Origin: Nannocystis sp. RBIL2
GTDB lineage: Bacteria > Myxococcota_A > Polyangia > Nannocystales > Nannocystaceae
Assembly (NCBI RefSeq): GCF_026626745.1
Contig: NZ_JAPNJW010000002.1
Location: forward strand, 3,000,151 to 3,064,150
Reading direction: 5' to 3'
DNA length: 64,000 nt
Of the stretch, positions 24,802 through 33,525 are shown piece by piece; positions within the stretch are counted from its first letter, which is position 1, and each line of letters starts with the position of its first letter. The position numbers and the translations under genes are program-made. The notes below the pieces were generated by a model. That model made no database searches. It saw nothing but the letters and a program-made list of their open reading frames with translations, and was not told the origin of the DNA.

Positions 24802-25011
24802 TTAGTTGGAAAAGACCCGCGAACTCGAGTTCGCGGGCGGGAGGAGGGACGACGACACGGGCGCAGCGTCGGCGTCGACGGGTTCATGGTAGGGCAGTCG
24901 GCGCCCCGGCACGATCCGAATGCTCACCGCCGCGTCCGTTCCCCACCGCACCCGCTCGTAGAACACACCGCCTGGGCTTCCAATCGACGGAGCGTCGCCG
25001 GTGACTGGCAT
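24802..25011 (-). CDS. Doubtful 69-residue ORF ending in a palindrome
   Basis: The frame reads GGVFYERVRWGTDAAVSIRIV and ends NSSSRVFSN, with its last codons running through the 22-bp palindrome at 24816-24837. Codon bias is moderate. It might be a small gene whose terminator overlaps its end, or the tail of a decayed gene. No family is recognised. Confidence 0.22.
   Translation of the reverse strand: MPVTGDAPSIGSPGGVFYERVRWGTDAAVSIRIVPGRRLPYHEPVDADAAPVSSSLLPPANSSSRVFSN
24816..24837 (-). terminator. Perfect 22-bp palindrome followed by T-rich tract on the minus strand
   Basis: The arms CCCGCGAACTC and GAGTTCGCGGG are perfect complements with no loop. Read leftward, the hairpin is followed by TCTTTTCC (24808-24815), the layout of an intrinsic terminator. 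Which transcript it ends is unclear. It could instead be a protein-binding site. Confidence 0.45.
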
Positions 25012-25082
25012 CGAACTGCCGGCCGGATCACCCGGAGCCGCCGCGAACCTCGGACACAGTGTTCAGCGTGATGGTACATGAC

Positions 25083-25616
25083 ATGCGGAACAAGATCATT
25101 GCGCTCGCCTCCACCCTTTCGCTCACCGGCATGCTGGCGACCTCGGTGGCCCTGGCGGCCAGCGTGCACTTCAAGGGCGGCCCGAACGCCGGGCCGAGCT
25201 TTCGTGACACCGGCCTGGCGCTGCGGGCCAGCGGGGCCCTCGCGGGGCTCGGCAACGAGGACATCTTGATCCGGCTGGTGGCCACCGGGGACGCGACAGC
25301 GACCTGCACCAACCCGTCGGGCACCACCCAGCCGCCGGGCCAGAACCCCGCCGAGGTCGTCCTGACCGGCCTCCAGCCGATCCCCGCGTCGGAGATCAAG
25401 AACGGCAACGTGTCCTTCAATGTCAGCACCGCGGCGCCCGATACTCCGGTCCCGGGCGCCCCCGACTGCCCCAATTCGAAATGGCGCGAGGACATCCTGG
25501 ACGTCAGCTTCACCAGCGCCGTGCTCACCGTGGAGCAGCCCGTGGGCACCGTCGTGCTGGAGGTCGACTGCACCTTCCCCGGCGGCACCGACGACGGGGC
25601 CGTGATCTGCGGGTGA
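25083..25616 (+). CDS. Secreted protein of unknown function
   Basis: A 177-residue protein with a clear Sec signal peptide (MRNKIIALASTLSLTGMLAT, cleaved after ALA). The mature part is a beta-rich domain with four cysteines, including an early TCTNPSG and a terminal DCTFPGG...VICG pair. GLALRASGALAGLGNEDILI suggests a repeated beta strand. Similar small secreted proteins are frequent in Nannocystis-type genomes and have no known role. The ATG at 25083 is preferred over those at 25065 and 25071 because it gives the best signal peptide. A perfect 13-bp hairpin starts 27 bp after the stop. Confidence 0.72.
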   Translation: MRNKIIALASTLSLTGMLATSVALAASVHFKGGPNAGPSFRDTGLALRASGALAGLGNEDILIRLVATGDATATCTNPSGTTQPPGQNPAEVVLTGLQPIPASEIKNGNVSFNVSTAAPDTPVPGAPDCPNSKWREDILDVSFTSAVLTVEQPVGTVVLEVDCTFPGGTDDGAVICG

Positions 25617-25642
25617 GCACACCGGCGCCGATTCGATGACCG

Positions 25643-25672
25643 GCGAACCGTCGCGCCTGCGCGACGGTTCGC
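25643..25672 (+). terminator. Strong hairpin downstream of the secreted-protein gene
   Basis: A perfect 13-bp stem (core CGAACCGTCGCG) closes a 4-base CCTG loop, 27 bases after the stop at 25616. No T-tract follows, so it may stabilise the mRNA 3' end or act with a factor. It is nearly symmetrical and could serve the converging gene as well. Confidence 0.55.
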
Positions 25673-25821
25673 GCTCCCGAGCCAGCCGTCGCGCGATCAG
25701 GGGCCAGATGCCCCTGGTCGTCGGTCACGGCGCCTCGCCCGCCGCGGAGCTGCCCACGGCCGATTCATCGTCGCCGACTCACAGTCACGCGCATCATCCC
25801 CGGCCTATCGCGCCTCGGGCC

Positions 25822-27564
25822 TCATTGCGGCCAGTCGCGACCGGTCGGGATCGTGAACTCGATCCCGCCCGACACCCCGCCGACGAAGAACGGCCTGGCC
25901 GTCATCGCCCCTGCGAAGCCCTGGGCCACCAAAGACAGCCACGGCGTCAACGACACTCGCGCCCCGCCGTTCACCGTCATCACGCCGGCCGGCGCCGCGC
26001 ACGGCTGCAGCACCTGGGCGCACGTCATCGGCCCGATCGGGATCAGCGCCCCGAACGACGCCCCGATGTACGGGCGGAACACCTTGTGCGGGCGGTAGAC
26101 CCGCTCGTAGCGGGCCATCGCCAAGATGTAGCGCCAGCGCGGACCGTAGCCGGCGTATTGCGCATAGGCCACCTCGAAGCCGACCTCGTGCACATAATTG
26201 ACGCGACCGAGCACCGACCCGCCGAGCCCGTAGCCCTGGGGGATCCACCGCGGCTGGAAGCCGACGCTGATCGCCTTGCGATACGAGCGGCGGTCGATGA
26301 GGCTCCGGCCGATCTGGCTGTCGACCGGCGGTGGTTCCCCCGCGGCCGCGGTCGAGAACGACGGCAGGCTGGTGCGGTCGCCGCGGCCCAGCCGCCGTTT
26401 GGCTCGTTCGACCGCGCGGATCCGCGGATACGCGTCCGCCGTCAGGCCCTGGTGCGTCACCAGGAAGCTGGCCGCCGCGCGCTCCTGGGCCGCGACCGGC
26501 ACCCCGCGCAGCTCGAGCAGCACCCGCAGGTTGTCGTAATCGTGGATCATCCGCGCCTCGCTCTGGCGCAGCGCCGAGGCGTGGTCGCGCCAGCGGTCAC
26601 ACAGCTCGCGCGCCTGCGCCAGGTACGGATTGTCCTGCTCGATCGCCGCCAGGGCGCACCACGCCTCGGTGTGGCGCTCCGGCGTCGCTCGCCGGTCGGC
26701 CTGCACCTTGACCGCGACGTCGTAGGCTTGATGGGCCGCCAGGCTGCCCGACAGGTCCGTCGATTGCACCTCGCGCTTGTCGAGGTCGGGCGGCCGGAGG
26801 AATTGCTGCGACCCCGCCAGCGCCTCGGCGTGGGCCGAGATCGGCGCCACCTCGAGGCGGATCGGCGCGGTACAGACATTGCGGCGCGGATCGTCGGCCG
26901 CCGCCACCTGGGCGCACGCCTCGAGCATGTTCGGCGGCGACTCCTTGAGCACCTCGATCGTGTCCTCCGACGACCCCGAGAACCCGGCGCCGCCGCCGTT
27001 GCGCGCGCTGTCCTCGACCGACGACAGACGAAACGCACCCAGGCTCACGCCCGTGACCACGTGCGTCGCGCGGGCGCACTCGGGCCCGCCGCTCAGCTCC
27101 GCCGCCGTGTACGCCGGTCGCGGCGCCTCGTAGCGGCCGACCACCACCATGTCGAGCTCGAGCGCCTCGCCGCGCTCGACCCGCCCGCCGAGCTGCGCCA
27201 GCCCGAGCGGAATGTTTATTAAAAGTTCGTCGAGCGAGCCGATGTGAATGCTCTGCGAGCCGGTCGTGGTCTGCGCATACGAGTATTGCCCGGGCGCAGT
27301 ACAGCCGCGCAGCACCTCCATCTCACAATCCTCGTAGCGCACCGCGACCACGCCGCGCAGCAGCCTGGCCTCGAGCTCGGCCGCGTCCATGCCCGACCAC
27401 TCGACGATGAGCGGCTTGTCCGGGTCCTTCACCACGCTACACCGCGACTGCCCGGCCGCCTCGAGCTGCGACGCGGTCAGATCGCCGGCGTCGCGCAGGC
27501 CGCTCCGCGAACACCCGACTGCTAGGAGGTGCAGGACTGCGAGAAGACAGCCGGAGCGTCTCAT
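25822..27564 (-). CDS. Lipoprotein with C-terminal outer-membrane beta-barrel-like domain
   Basis: A 580-residue exported protein with a signal peptide ending LAVGC (lipobox). The N-terminal half includes GLRDAGDLTASQLEAAGQ and a region with scattered Cys that looks globular. The middle is helical with conserved Trp/Cys pairs (EAWCALAAIEQDNPYLAQARELCDRW). The last ~180 residues alternate short amphipathic strands and turns (FQPRWIPQGYGLGGSVLGRV, YVHEVGFEVAYAQYAGYGP, FRPYIGASFGALIPIG) typical of OmpA-like or porin-like barrels. It is probably anchored in the outer membrane. The precise role is unknown. The converging secreted-protein gene ends 205 bp away. Confidence 0.7.
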   Translation of the reverse strand: MRRSGCLLAVLHLLAVGCSRSGLRDAGDLTASQLEAAGQSRCSVVKDPDKPLIVEWSGMDAAELEARLLRGVVAVRYEDCEMEVLRGCTAPGQYSYAQTTTGSQSIHIGSLDELLINIPLGLAQLGGRVERGEALELDMVVVGRYEAPRPAYTAAELSGGPECARATHVVTGVSLGAFRLSSVEDSARNGGGAGFSGSSEDTIEVLKESPPNMLEACAQVAAADDPRRNVCTAPIRLEVAPISAHAEALAGSQQFLRPPDLDKREVQSTDLSGSLAAHQAYDVAVKVQADRRATPERHTEAWCALAAIEQDNPYLAQARELCDRWRDHASALRQSEARMIHDYDNLRVLLELRGVPVAAQERAAASFLVTHQGLTADAYPRIRAVERAKRRLGRGDRTSLPSFSTAAAGEPPPVDSQIGRSLIDRRSYRKAISVGFQPRWIPQGYGLGGSVLGRVNYVHEVGFEVAYAQYAGYGPRWRYILAMARYERVYRPHKVFRPYIGASFGALIPIGPMTCAQVLQPCAAPAGVMTVNGGARVSLTPWLSLVAQGFAGAMTARPFFVGGVSGGIEFTIPTGRDWPQ

Positions 27565-27852
27565 GGCGGGGTACGGCAGTATTCACGATGCCCCGGCCGC
27601 GCGCACCTCGAACCTCGCGGGCCCGCGGCCGGCCCCGCACCGCCGCCAGGGCAACGTTCCTCACGGTTCGCCCCGCGCGCGTTTTCGCCCTCTTCCCGAT
27701 TCGGGCACCTGCGCAGGCGCCGGGCGAGCCCGCCGTCCCACTTCGCCCCTGTCTCAGCCCCGCGAGCGCCTCGCGGTGCGCCTCGCCGTCACGCCTCGCC
27801 CCGACGAGCCGCCCGGACATGCGCCCGCGCCTCATCGCTCGCACGACCCCCT

Positions 27853-28314
27853 TCATTCCCACGGGTCGCCCATGATCACCCGCTCCCCCTTCGTCGGCTT
27901 CTTCGGCCCCTCGAGCGGCTTCGGCGGGCACGGTTCGGGCGCTGACGCCACGCGCGACGCCGCCTCCGGAATCACCGGCGCCGGCCGCTCGATCGGCGCC
28001 GGCTCCCGCTCCCCCTCGATCGCAGGCGCGAGCCGCTGCGCCTCGGGCGTGTGCGGAGCGCAGGCGACCAGGGCCATCGCCGCCGCCGCAGGACCGAGGC
28101 GCGGCGGTTCGCGCCGGAACAGCGGGAGGCCGTCGTCGCCCACGCGCATGCGGACGCACGATCGCCGCCCCGCCAGCAGGCGCCTGGCCTGCCGCTCGGT
28201 GAGGCCCGACAGATCGATCACCTCACGGCTGCAGGCCTGGCAGCGCCGCCCGACCTCCGTCGGTTCCATCGTGTCCCAATTCTCGTGACAGGGCGCGAGG
28301 ACGCGGAGGCGCAT
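27853..28314 (-). CDS. Small CxC-start membrane-anchored protein of myxobacterial type
   Basis: A 153-residue protein opening MRLRVLAPCHENWDTMEPTE, followed by RRCQACSREVIDLSGLTERQA. This is a recognisable N-terminal module in myxobacteria with three Cys placed like a small zinc- or heme-type knuckle. It is usually followed by a transmembrane segment (here about residues 73-88, LGPAAAAMALVACA) and a Pro/Glu-rich periplasmic tail. In relatives the tail often carries a carboxypeptidase-like fold; here it is short and low-complexity, ending PKKPTKGERVIMGDPWE. The ATG at 28314 starts the conserved module. Its function is unknown; an alpha/beta hydrolase gene lies upstream on the same strand. Confidence 0.75.
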   Translation of the reverse strand: MRLRVLAPCHENWDTMEPTEVGRRCQACSREVIDLSGLTERQARRLLAGRRSCVRMRVGDDGLPLFRREPPRLGPAAAAMALVACAPHTPEAQRLAPAIEGEREPAPIERPAPVIPEAASRVASAPEPCPPKPLEGPKKPTKGERVIMGDPWE

Positions 28315-28373
28315 GCGATCGCCTTGTACGCTCCGCCCGCGCCCCCGCTCTACCCGCGCGCAGCCGGCGAGGC

Positions 28374-29207
28374 TCACGAGCGAGCCGCGGACAGCAGCCC
28401 CGCAGCGCGCAAGAACGCCACCAGGGCCGCGTCGTAGGCGGCGCGGTCGCGCGGGAAGTCGTTGTGACGACCCGGCAGCTCCACGTACGTCGACCCCGGC
28501 GCGCTCGCGTGCAGACCGCGGCCGTGCGCCACCGGAATCACCTCGTCCTCGCTGCCGTGGAGGATCAGCACCGGCCGCTGCAGACCGGGCAGCACTCGAT
28601 CGGTGCGGAACGGGTGACGGCACAGCGCCTCCGGCAGCCCCTGCGAGCGCGCCAGCGCGGCCAGGCTGGTGAACGTCGACTCGAGGATCAACGCGGCAGG
28701 CGGGCGGACGGCCGCGAGCGCCGAGGCCACCCCGCCGCCGAGCGAGCGCCCGTGAAACACGATGCGAGCAGGGTCGATCTCGGGCCGCGCCGCCAAATCA
28801 TCGTAGAACCGCACCATGTCGCCGACGATCGCCGCCTGCGACGGCGTCCCCTCCGAACGCCCGTACCCGCGGTACTCCGGCAGCAGCACCGACACCCCGC
28901 GCGCCACGTACGGCGCCGCCAGCGACAGCTGATGATCGATGAGCTCGCCGTTGCCGTGAAAGAACACCACCGCCGGCCCCGGCTCGTCGGCGCTCGCCCC
29001 CCTCGCCGGGATGAACCACGCCTCGACCTGCGGCCCGTCGGGAGCGCGGCTCCACAGCTGCGTGACGCCGACCGGCGGCCGCTCGAGCGCGTGCTGGTTG
29101 GCGTATCGCCGGGGAAAGATCAGTCGCTCCTGCAGCGTGCAGCTCGCGGTATACGCGAGCCCGCCGGCGAGCAGCACCACCACCAGAGCCGCGGGCACGG
29201 ACGCCAT
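28374..29207 (-). CDS. Alpha/beta hydrolase, membrane-anchored
   Basis: A 277-residue serine hydrolase of the BEM46/YfhR-like group. An N-terminal hydrophobic segment (about 3-22) may anchor it, then ERLIFPRRY, a common opening of this group, follows. The oxyanion region is VVFFHGNGE, the nucleophile Ser lies in GRSLGGG, the acid is in HGSEDEVIP and the catalytic His in GRHNDFP. It probably hydrolyses a small ester or amide in the periplasm. The ATG at 29207 is preceded 9 bases upstream by TAAAAG, a -10-like hexamer. It is divergent from the gene at 29419. Confidence 0.85.
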   Translation of the reverse strand: MASVPAALVVVLLAGGLAYTASCTLQERLIFPRRYANQHALERPPVGVTQLWSRAPDGPQVEAWFIPARGASADEPGPAVVFFHGNGELIDHQLSLAAPYVARGVSVLLPEYRGYGRSEGTPSQAAIVGDMVRFYDDLAARPEIDPARIVFHGRSLGGGVASALAAVRPPAALILESTFTSLAALARSQGLPEALCRHPFRTDRVLPGLQRPVLILHGSEDEVIPVAHGRGLHASAPGSTYVELPGRHNDFPRDRAAYDAALVAFLRAAGLLSAARS

Positions 29208-29405
29208 CGTGCGGGCCTTTTACCATCGCGCGACCGACCGCGCCCGCGAGCTCGAGCAATTCGCGGCGCATGCCCGTCGCGGAGCCCCGCGCGCGAGCCA
29301 GCGCCCGACCCGACTCGGAACCGGCCTCGCCTTCGCGCTGCGCCCACTCTCGCGCGACGCCTGCTCCCGCGAGCCGAGACGGCGAGCGCCCGCGACCTTG
29401 CGTGC

Positions 29406-29411
29406 TAGAAC
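29406..29411 (+). promoter_or_regulatory. Candidate -10 (TAGAAC)
   Basis: TAGAAC ends 7 bases before the GTG at 29419. It is one more instance of the close -10-to-start layout. Confidence 0.25.
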
Positions 29412-29418
29412 CGCGCCC

Positions 29419-30006
29419 GTGCCGGTCCTCGTGATCGGGTGCTCCCTGCTCGCCGCCGCGCTCCTGCTCGCGGCGCACCTGGGGACGCGCCGGTCGCCGC
29501 AGCGAATGCTGCGAGCGTTCCGCGATCCACGGCTGCTCGCGCGGCTCGACGCGCTCGTCCGCGAGCTGACGCGGCGCGGCTGGACCGCGACGCCGCCGCG
29601 CGCCGACGATCCGCCGACGCTGCGCCGCCTCACCCGCGACGGGGCGCTGACTCTGACTGTCGGCTGCGCCCCGTGGAGCGACTGGTGCAGCCTCGAGCTC
29701 ACGCGCGCGTGCGGGCTGGCGCCGGACGACCTCGTCGCGCCGCCCCCGTTCGACCGCGACGGCGTCCCGCAGGCGCCGACCGACGTGCACCAACCGGGAG
29801 GACGAGGCTTCGTGGTCCGCCCGCTCGCCGCTCACGCGCGAGTCTCCGCCCCGCTGCGCGCGCTCCTCCACGCCTGGCCACCGGCGTGGGACCTCCGCAT
29901 CACCGGCGATCAGGTGTCGATGCGCGCGCAGGTACGAGGCATCGCCGAGATCGAAGCAGTGGTCGAGGATGTCTTGGCGCGCTTCGCCGACGTCGGAGCG
30001 CAGTGA
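29419..30006 (+). CDS. Membrane-anchored protein of unknown function
   Basis: A 195-residue protein. The GTG start gives a single N-terminal transmembrane helix (VPVLVIGCSLLAAALLLAAHLG). A ~170-residue soluble domain follows, rich in Arg, Leu and Ala, with paired beta-like segments (LTLTVGCAPWSDWCSLELTR, FVVRPLAAHARVSA, WDLRITGDQVSMRAQV). The cysteines in GCAPWSDWCSLE may form a disulfide. No family is recognised. A dispersed palindrome directly after the stop is followed by five Ts and looks like its terminator. Confidence 0.6.
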   Translation: MPVLVIGCSLLAAALLLAAHLGTRRSPQRMLRAFRDPRLLARLDALVRELTRRGWTATPPRADDPPTLRRLTRDGALTLTVGCAPWSDWCSLELTRACGLAPDDLVAPPPFDRDGVPQAPTDVHQPGGRGFVVRPLAAHARVSAPLRALLHAWPPAWDLRITGDQVSMRAQVRGIAEIEAVVEDVLARFADVGAQ

Positions 30007-30009
30007 CAA

Positions 30010-30034
30010 CATGTCCTTCAGGACATGAGTTTTT
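30010..30034 (+). terminator. CATG-14 palindrome with T-tract acting as terminator
   Basis: CATGTCC-TTCA-GGACATG (30010-30027) is a perfect 7-bp hairpin 4 bases after the stop at 30006, followed by AG and TTTTT (30030-30034). This dispersed repeat copy therefore has the form of an intrinsic terminator. Confidence 0.6.
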
Positions 30035-30280
30035 GCAAGAACTCGATCTGTCTCTTCAGACATTCATGGATGGAGCGACACCGGCGTCCACCATGGTCGC
30101 AGGCGCCTGGGGCTCACGAGGCATCATGGCTCCAGTCCAGTCGTTCGTTGAAATACGGTGGCTGATCTGGCAGGGATCGCGGCTGTTACTGGTGTCGTGG
30201 CCCCGCCGCTGGCAGCTGCCGCCGGCCCCCGCCCCCACGGCAGTGGACGCCCCCCGTTCCCATGTGCGAGCGTCTCGGCG

Positions 30281-31813
30281 GTGACCGACTGGACCGACCT
30301 CCCGGACTACCCTCGCACCTTCGCCTCGCAGTGCGCCCCGTGGGGCAGCAGGGTCCGTCTGGTCAACGGCGTGCAAGACGTGAAGGGCGGCAAGCCCGTC
30401 ATCCTCTCCGGCGGCAAGGCCTTCCTCCAGCGCCTCGAGGCCGACCTCATAGCCGGCCGCCCCGGCGCCGCCGACGTCGCGACCCTCGTGAGCAGCGTGC
30501 TCGAAGCGCACGCCCGCCACATCGACATCGTCGAGTGGTGCCGCGTCAAGGGCGACGAGCTCGACCTCTCGCTGCGGGTCTACGGCACACGCGGCGGCCA
30601 GCGCCTGCACCTCTCACTGCTCGGCCCAATCGGTCGCTACGCCGACCAGCCGCTGCCCGAGCACGCGCCGGTGAAGAAGCCGCGGGCAGGCGCCCGACGA
30701 GTCGTGCCCGCGACTGCACCCGCGCCGGCCCCCGTCGCCGCCGCCGCTCCGCCCGCGACCGCGCTGGTGCTGCGGCCCGTGGTCCCTTACGCCCGCCCGA
30801 GCTACGGCGACCCGCTCGCCCGCGACCTCGACGGCCGCATGCACCTCTTCGTGCGCCTGCCCGACCACGACGTCTGGGCGTGCATCGATCCGTCCGGCAA
30901 GGTCACCGTGACCCCGATGACCACCCGCGAGGCCCTGCGCGCGACCGACGTCGGCGCGCGCACCGGGGCCGTGAATGCCAGCCTGTACACGACGGCCGCC
31001 GGCCTCGTCCGCATCGACCACTACGAGAACGCCAGCGGCGAGCAGGAGCGCGTCGGCCACCGCGACCTGTGGCACGCCGCTCGCCGCGGCCTGTGGAACT
31101 CCGAATGGACCCTCGGCGTGTGCGACGATTGGTTCTTGCGCGCCATCGTCCACGATGGCAAGGCCACCCTGATCGGCGTCCAGCTGACGACCGGCAAGAA
31201 GACCCGCGTCCGCCTGCCCGAGGGCCTCGACCTGCGCGGCGCCGCGGTCGATCGCAGCGGCGCCGGAGACGTGCTGCGCCTGCTCCACGGCACCACCGAG
31301 GAGCACCACATGCACCTGCGCGCCGGCAAGACCCTCGAGCTCGAGCCGGCCGCCACCCTCGCCCACGGCCTCGAAGGCCTCGTCCAGCCGTTCGCGAACA
31401 GCGGCTGGGTCGTCGCCGCGGACCGCCGCCTGCGCCTCGTCCGGCCCGACCGGACCGCAGTCGACCTGTTCACTCTCCCCGCGGCGTTCACTGCCGCCGA
31501 CTACCGCCCGGGCAATTACCCGACGGTCACGCAGGTCGGCTTCGAGACGCCGGCCTGGCTGGTCGAGCTGAACTTCATGTCCGAGAGCGGCCCGTGGTGC
31601 CGCGGCGCCCTGGTGTTCACCGCCGACGGCGCCGTCCGCAACCTCGCCCTCGTCGACGCCGCCGGCGTGCTGCAACTCGGCGCCACGAGCCTGCCGCTCG
31701 GCCCGAACGAGCACCCGTGCGGCTACGCGGCCGGCCCCACCGGCGACCTCGCCGTCGCCCTCTCCCTGCAGGACGGCCTCTCACTGGTCTGGTCCCCGCC
31801 GCGCGCGAGCTGA
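30281..31813 (+). CDS. Large hypothetical protein, possible beta-propeller
   Basis: A 510-residue protein starting at a GTG (TDWTDLPDYPRTFASQCAPW). The first ~140 residues form one domain (VKGGKPVILSGGKAFLQRLEADLIAG). A Pro/Ala linker (about 145-180) follows. The C-terminal ~320 residues have repeated strands each ending in an aromatic or Asp turn (LFVRLPDHDVWACIDPSGKV, AAGLVRIDHYENASGEQ, DDWFLRAIVHDGKATLIG, LRLLHGTTEEHHMHLRAG). That pattern is compatible with a beta-propeller. No signal peptide is visible from this start. Function unknown. Confidence 0.65.
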   Translation: MTDWTDLPDYPRTFASQCAPWGSRVRLVNGVQDVKGGKPVILSGGKAFLQRLEADLIAGRPGAADVATLVSSVLEAHARHIDIVEWCRVKGDELDLSLRVYGTRGGQRLHLSLLGPIGRYADQPLPEHAPVKKPRAGARRVVPATAPAPAPVAAAAPPATALVLRPVVPYARPSYGDPLARDLDGRMHLFVRLPDHDVWACIDPSGKVTVTPMTTREALRATDVGARTGAVNASLYTTAAGLVRIDHYENASGEQERVGHRDLWHAARRGLWNSEWTLGVCDDWFLRAIVHDGKATLIGVQLTTGKKTRVRLPEGLDLRGAAVDRSGAGDVLRLLHGTTEEHHMHLRAGKTLELEPAATLAHGLEGLVQPFANSGWVVAADRRLRLVRPDRTAVDLFTLPAAFTAADYRPGNYPTVTQVGFETPAWLVELNFMSESGPWCRGALVFTADGAVRNLALVDAAGVLQLGATSLPLGPNEHPCGYAAGPTGDLAVALSLQDGLSLVWSPPRAS

Positions 31814-31889
31814 AGTCGACGAGAAACTCGACCGCGTTGACGGCCGCCCCCGCGGCGCGGCATCTCATCGCCTTCGTCTTCTCTTCTGT

Positions 31890-31910
31890 AAAAAAAGAGT
31901 ATCGCGCGAT
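31890..31910 (-). terminator. Possible terminator of the serine hydrolase gene
   Basis: On the minus strand the self-complementary ATCGCGCGAT is followed by ACTC and seven Ts, 12-32 bases past the hydrolase stop. The stem is short, so confidence is limited. Confidence 0.4.
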
Positions 31911-31921
31911 CGCCGGGAGGC

Positions 31922-33349
31922 TCACCCCGCGGGCAAACGTACACCGATGAATTCGGCCGCGTTGACGGCGGCCGGGTGACCGCGGTTGCACAGCACCACC
32001 GTCGCGTAATTATTATAAATCGCCAGCTCGCCGTTGACCCCGGGCGCGCCGCCGCCATGCCCATGGAAAGTCGCGCCGTTGCGGCTCCGCACCGCCACGC
32101 CGAGGCCCCAGTGGGATGTCCCCGCCACCACTCTCGGCGTCGTCATCGCCGCGAGGGTCGAGGCCCCGAGCAGCGCGCCGCGGCGCAGAGCCACGACGAA
32201 CGCGTGCAGGTCCTCGACCGTCGAATAACCGCCGCCAGCCGGCAGCCCCGCGTAGGGCGGCAGCGCCTTGCGACCGGTCGCCCCCGCTCCGGTGTACGCA
32301 ATCGCGGTCGCGCGCGCCGAGGCGAAGCTCGGCGACGTCGCCTGCATCCCCGCGGGCCCGAAGATCCGCTCCTGCACCACCACGTCGTAGGGCTTGCCCG
32401 TCACGCGCTCGAGGATCGCCCCCAGCAGCACGAACCCGTAGTTGCTGTAGCCCCACCGCGACCCCGGCTCGAACACCGGCTCACGCGCCCCGTAGAAGCG
32501 CACCAGCTCGGCCGGGGTCTTCAGCGCGTCGGCGTTGGCGTCGTACTGCGGCCCGAAGATATCGCCGGTGCCGCCCGTGTGCGTCAGCAGCATCTCCACG
32601 GTCACGCGCTCGGCCAGGCTCCTGTTCGCATAGTCGGGCAGGTGCTTCGCCAGGGCGTCCGCCAGGTCCAACCGCCCCTGCTCCACCAATTGCAAGATCG
32701 CCACCGCGGTGAACATCTTGCCCATCGAGCCGATGCAGAACCGCGTCGACGGCGTCACCGGGACCGCCCGGGAATCGTCCGCCGAGCCGTGGCCGACGCG
32801 GAGCAGCACCTGCTCGCCGCGCGCGACCAGCACCGCCCCGTTGAAGCGACCGGCCCGCGCCTCCTCGCCGAGCTTCGCCTCTGCCGCGGCGAGCGCCGCG
32901 GCCTCGTCGAGCCGCAAAAACGTCTCCTCCGCGGGAGCGCCGGCGAAGGCGATGTCGTCCAGTTTGTCCGGGCCGGCCGCGGTCAACACCACCTTCGAGC
33001 GCCGATCCCACGCGCGGTCCTTCACCCACGCGGTGATCTCCTGCGGGCCCGTCACCTGCGAGCGGAACATTTCAAAACCTCCGGTGACCTCGCGGACCCC
33101 CAGGTCGTCGTCGACGTACGGCCGCACCGTCGGCGCGTGCGCCTCGACGAATTTTTTATAAATGCGCAGGTCGGGATCGTTGAACGCGGCCAGCCAGCGC
33201 TCCAGCCACACCTCGAGCACCGGCGGCGGTTCTTTCGTCGCTGGACTCGTCGGCTCGGGGCGAGTGGTTCGACATGCGCCGAGCGAGGCCCCGGCGACCA
33301 GCCAGCCTGCGCCCTTGCCCACGGAGACGAGAATGTCGCGTCGCTTCAC
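31922..33349 (-). CDS. Serine hydrolase of the beta-lactamase/class C family (lipoprotein)
   Basis: A 475-residue exported protein. It begins at a GTG with a signal of RR-type (KRRDILVSVGKGAGW) ending LGAC26, a lipobox. Residues ~45-150 form a separate nutrient-binding-like domain. The class C penicillin-binding-protein-like domain follows, with the catalytic SxxK at SMGK (208-211), the YxN at GYSNYGF, and HGHGGGAPG in place of the KTG box. Such proteins act as esterases, D-aminopeptidases or peptidases rather than true beta-lactamases. It converges on the 510-residue hypothetical gene and lies downstream of the Hsp70-like gene on the same strand. Confidence 0.85.
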   Translation of the reverse strand: MKRRDILVSVGKGAGWLVAGASLGACRTTRPEPTSPATKEPPPVLEVWLERWLAAFNDPDLRIYKKFVEAHAPTVRPYVDDDLGVREVTGGFEMFRSQVTGPQEITAWVKDRAWDRRSKVVLTAAGPDKLDDIAFAGAPAEETFLRLDEAAALAAAEAKLGEEARAGRFNGAVLVARGEQVLLRVGHGSADDSRAVPVTPSTRFCIGSMGKMFTAVAILQLVEQGRLDLADALAKHLPDYANRSLAERVTVEMLLTHTGGTGDIFGPQYDANADALKTPAELVRFYGAREPVFEPGSRWGYSNYGFVLLGAILERVTGKPYDVVVQERIFGPAGMQATSPSFASARATAIAYTGAGATGRKALPPYAGLPAGGGYSTVEDLHAFVVALRRGALLGASTLAAMTTPRVVAGTSHWGLGVAVRSRNGATFHGHGGGAPGVNGELAIYNNYATVVLCNRGHPAAVNAAEFIGVRLPAG

Positions 33350-33525
33350 GAGGTGGGCGTCATCCTAACCCGGTGGAGCGCGCCGACCACGAAAATGCGG
33401 CGCGCCGCGGCCTCGCCGAGGTTCTCCGGAGACCCCGCTGAGGATCCTCCGGAGGTTGCGGCTCGCGACATACGTCGCATGGTCAATCTCGCATCCTCGG
33501 AGGACGCGACCGCGACTCGCGGCGC

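Larger units (their letters stand above)
24322..25082. other. Long intergenic region with a TATACA box and a 22-bp palindrome
   Basis: About 760 bp with weak coding bias. It holds a TATACA hexamer at 24683-24688, a perfect palindrome with 11-bp arms at 24816-24837, and one weak minus-strand frame (24802-25011). An unannotated short transcript is possible. Confidence 0.4.

Noticed and set aside
25822-27222. Plus-strand open frame of about 528 codons opposite the lipoprotein-barrel gene
   Set aside because: The minus strand has a signal peptide, lipobox and barrel pattern; the plus frame is Arg/His/Ala-rich without domains.
31922-33349. Antibiotic-resistance beta-lactamase
   Set aside because: SxxK and YxN are present but the KTG box is replaced and the architecture is that of class C-like esterases or peptidases.
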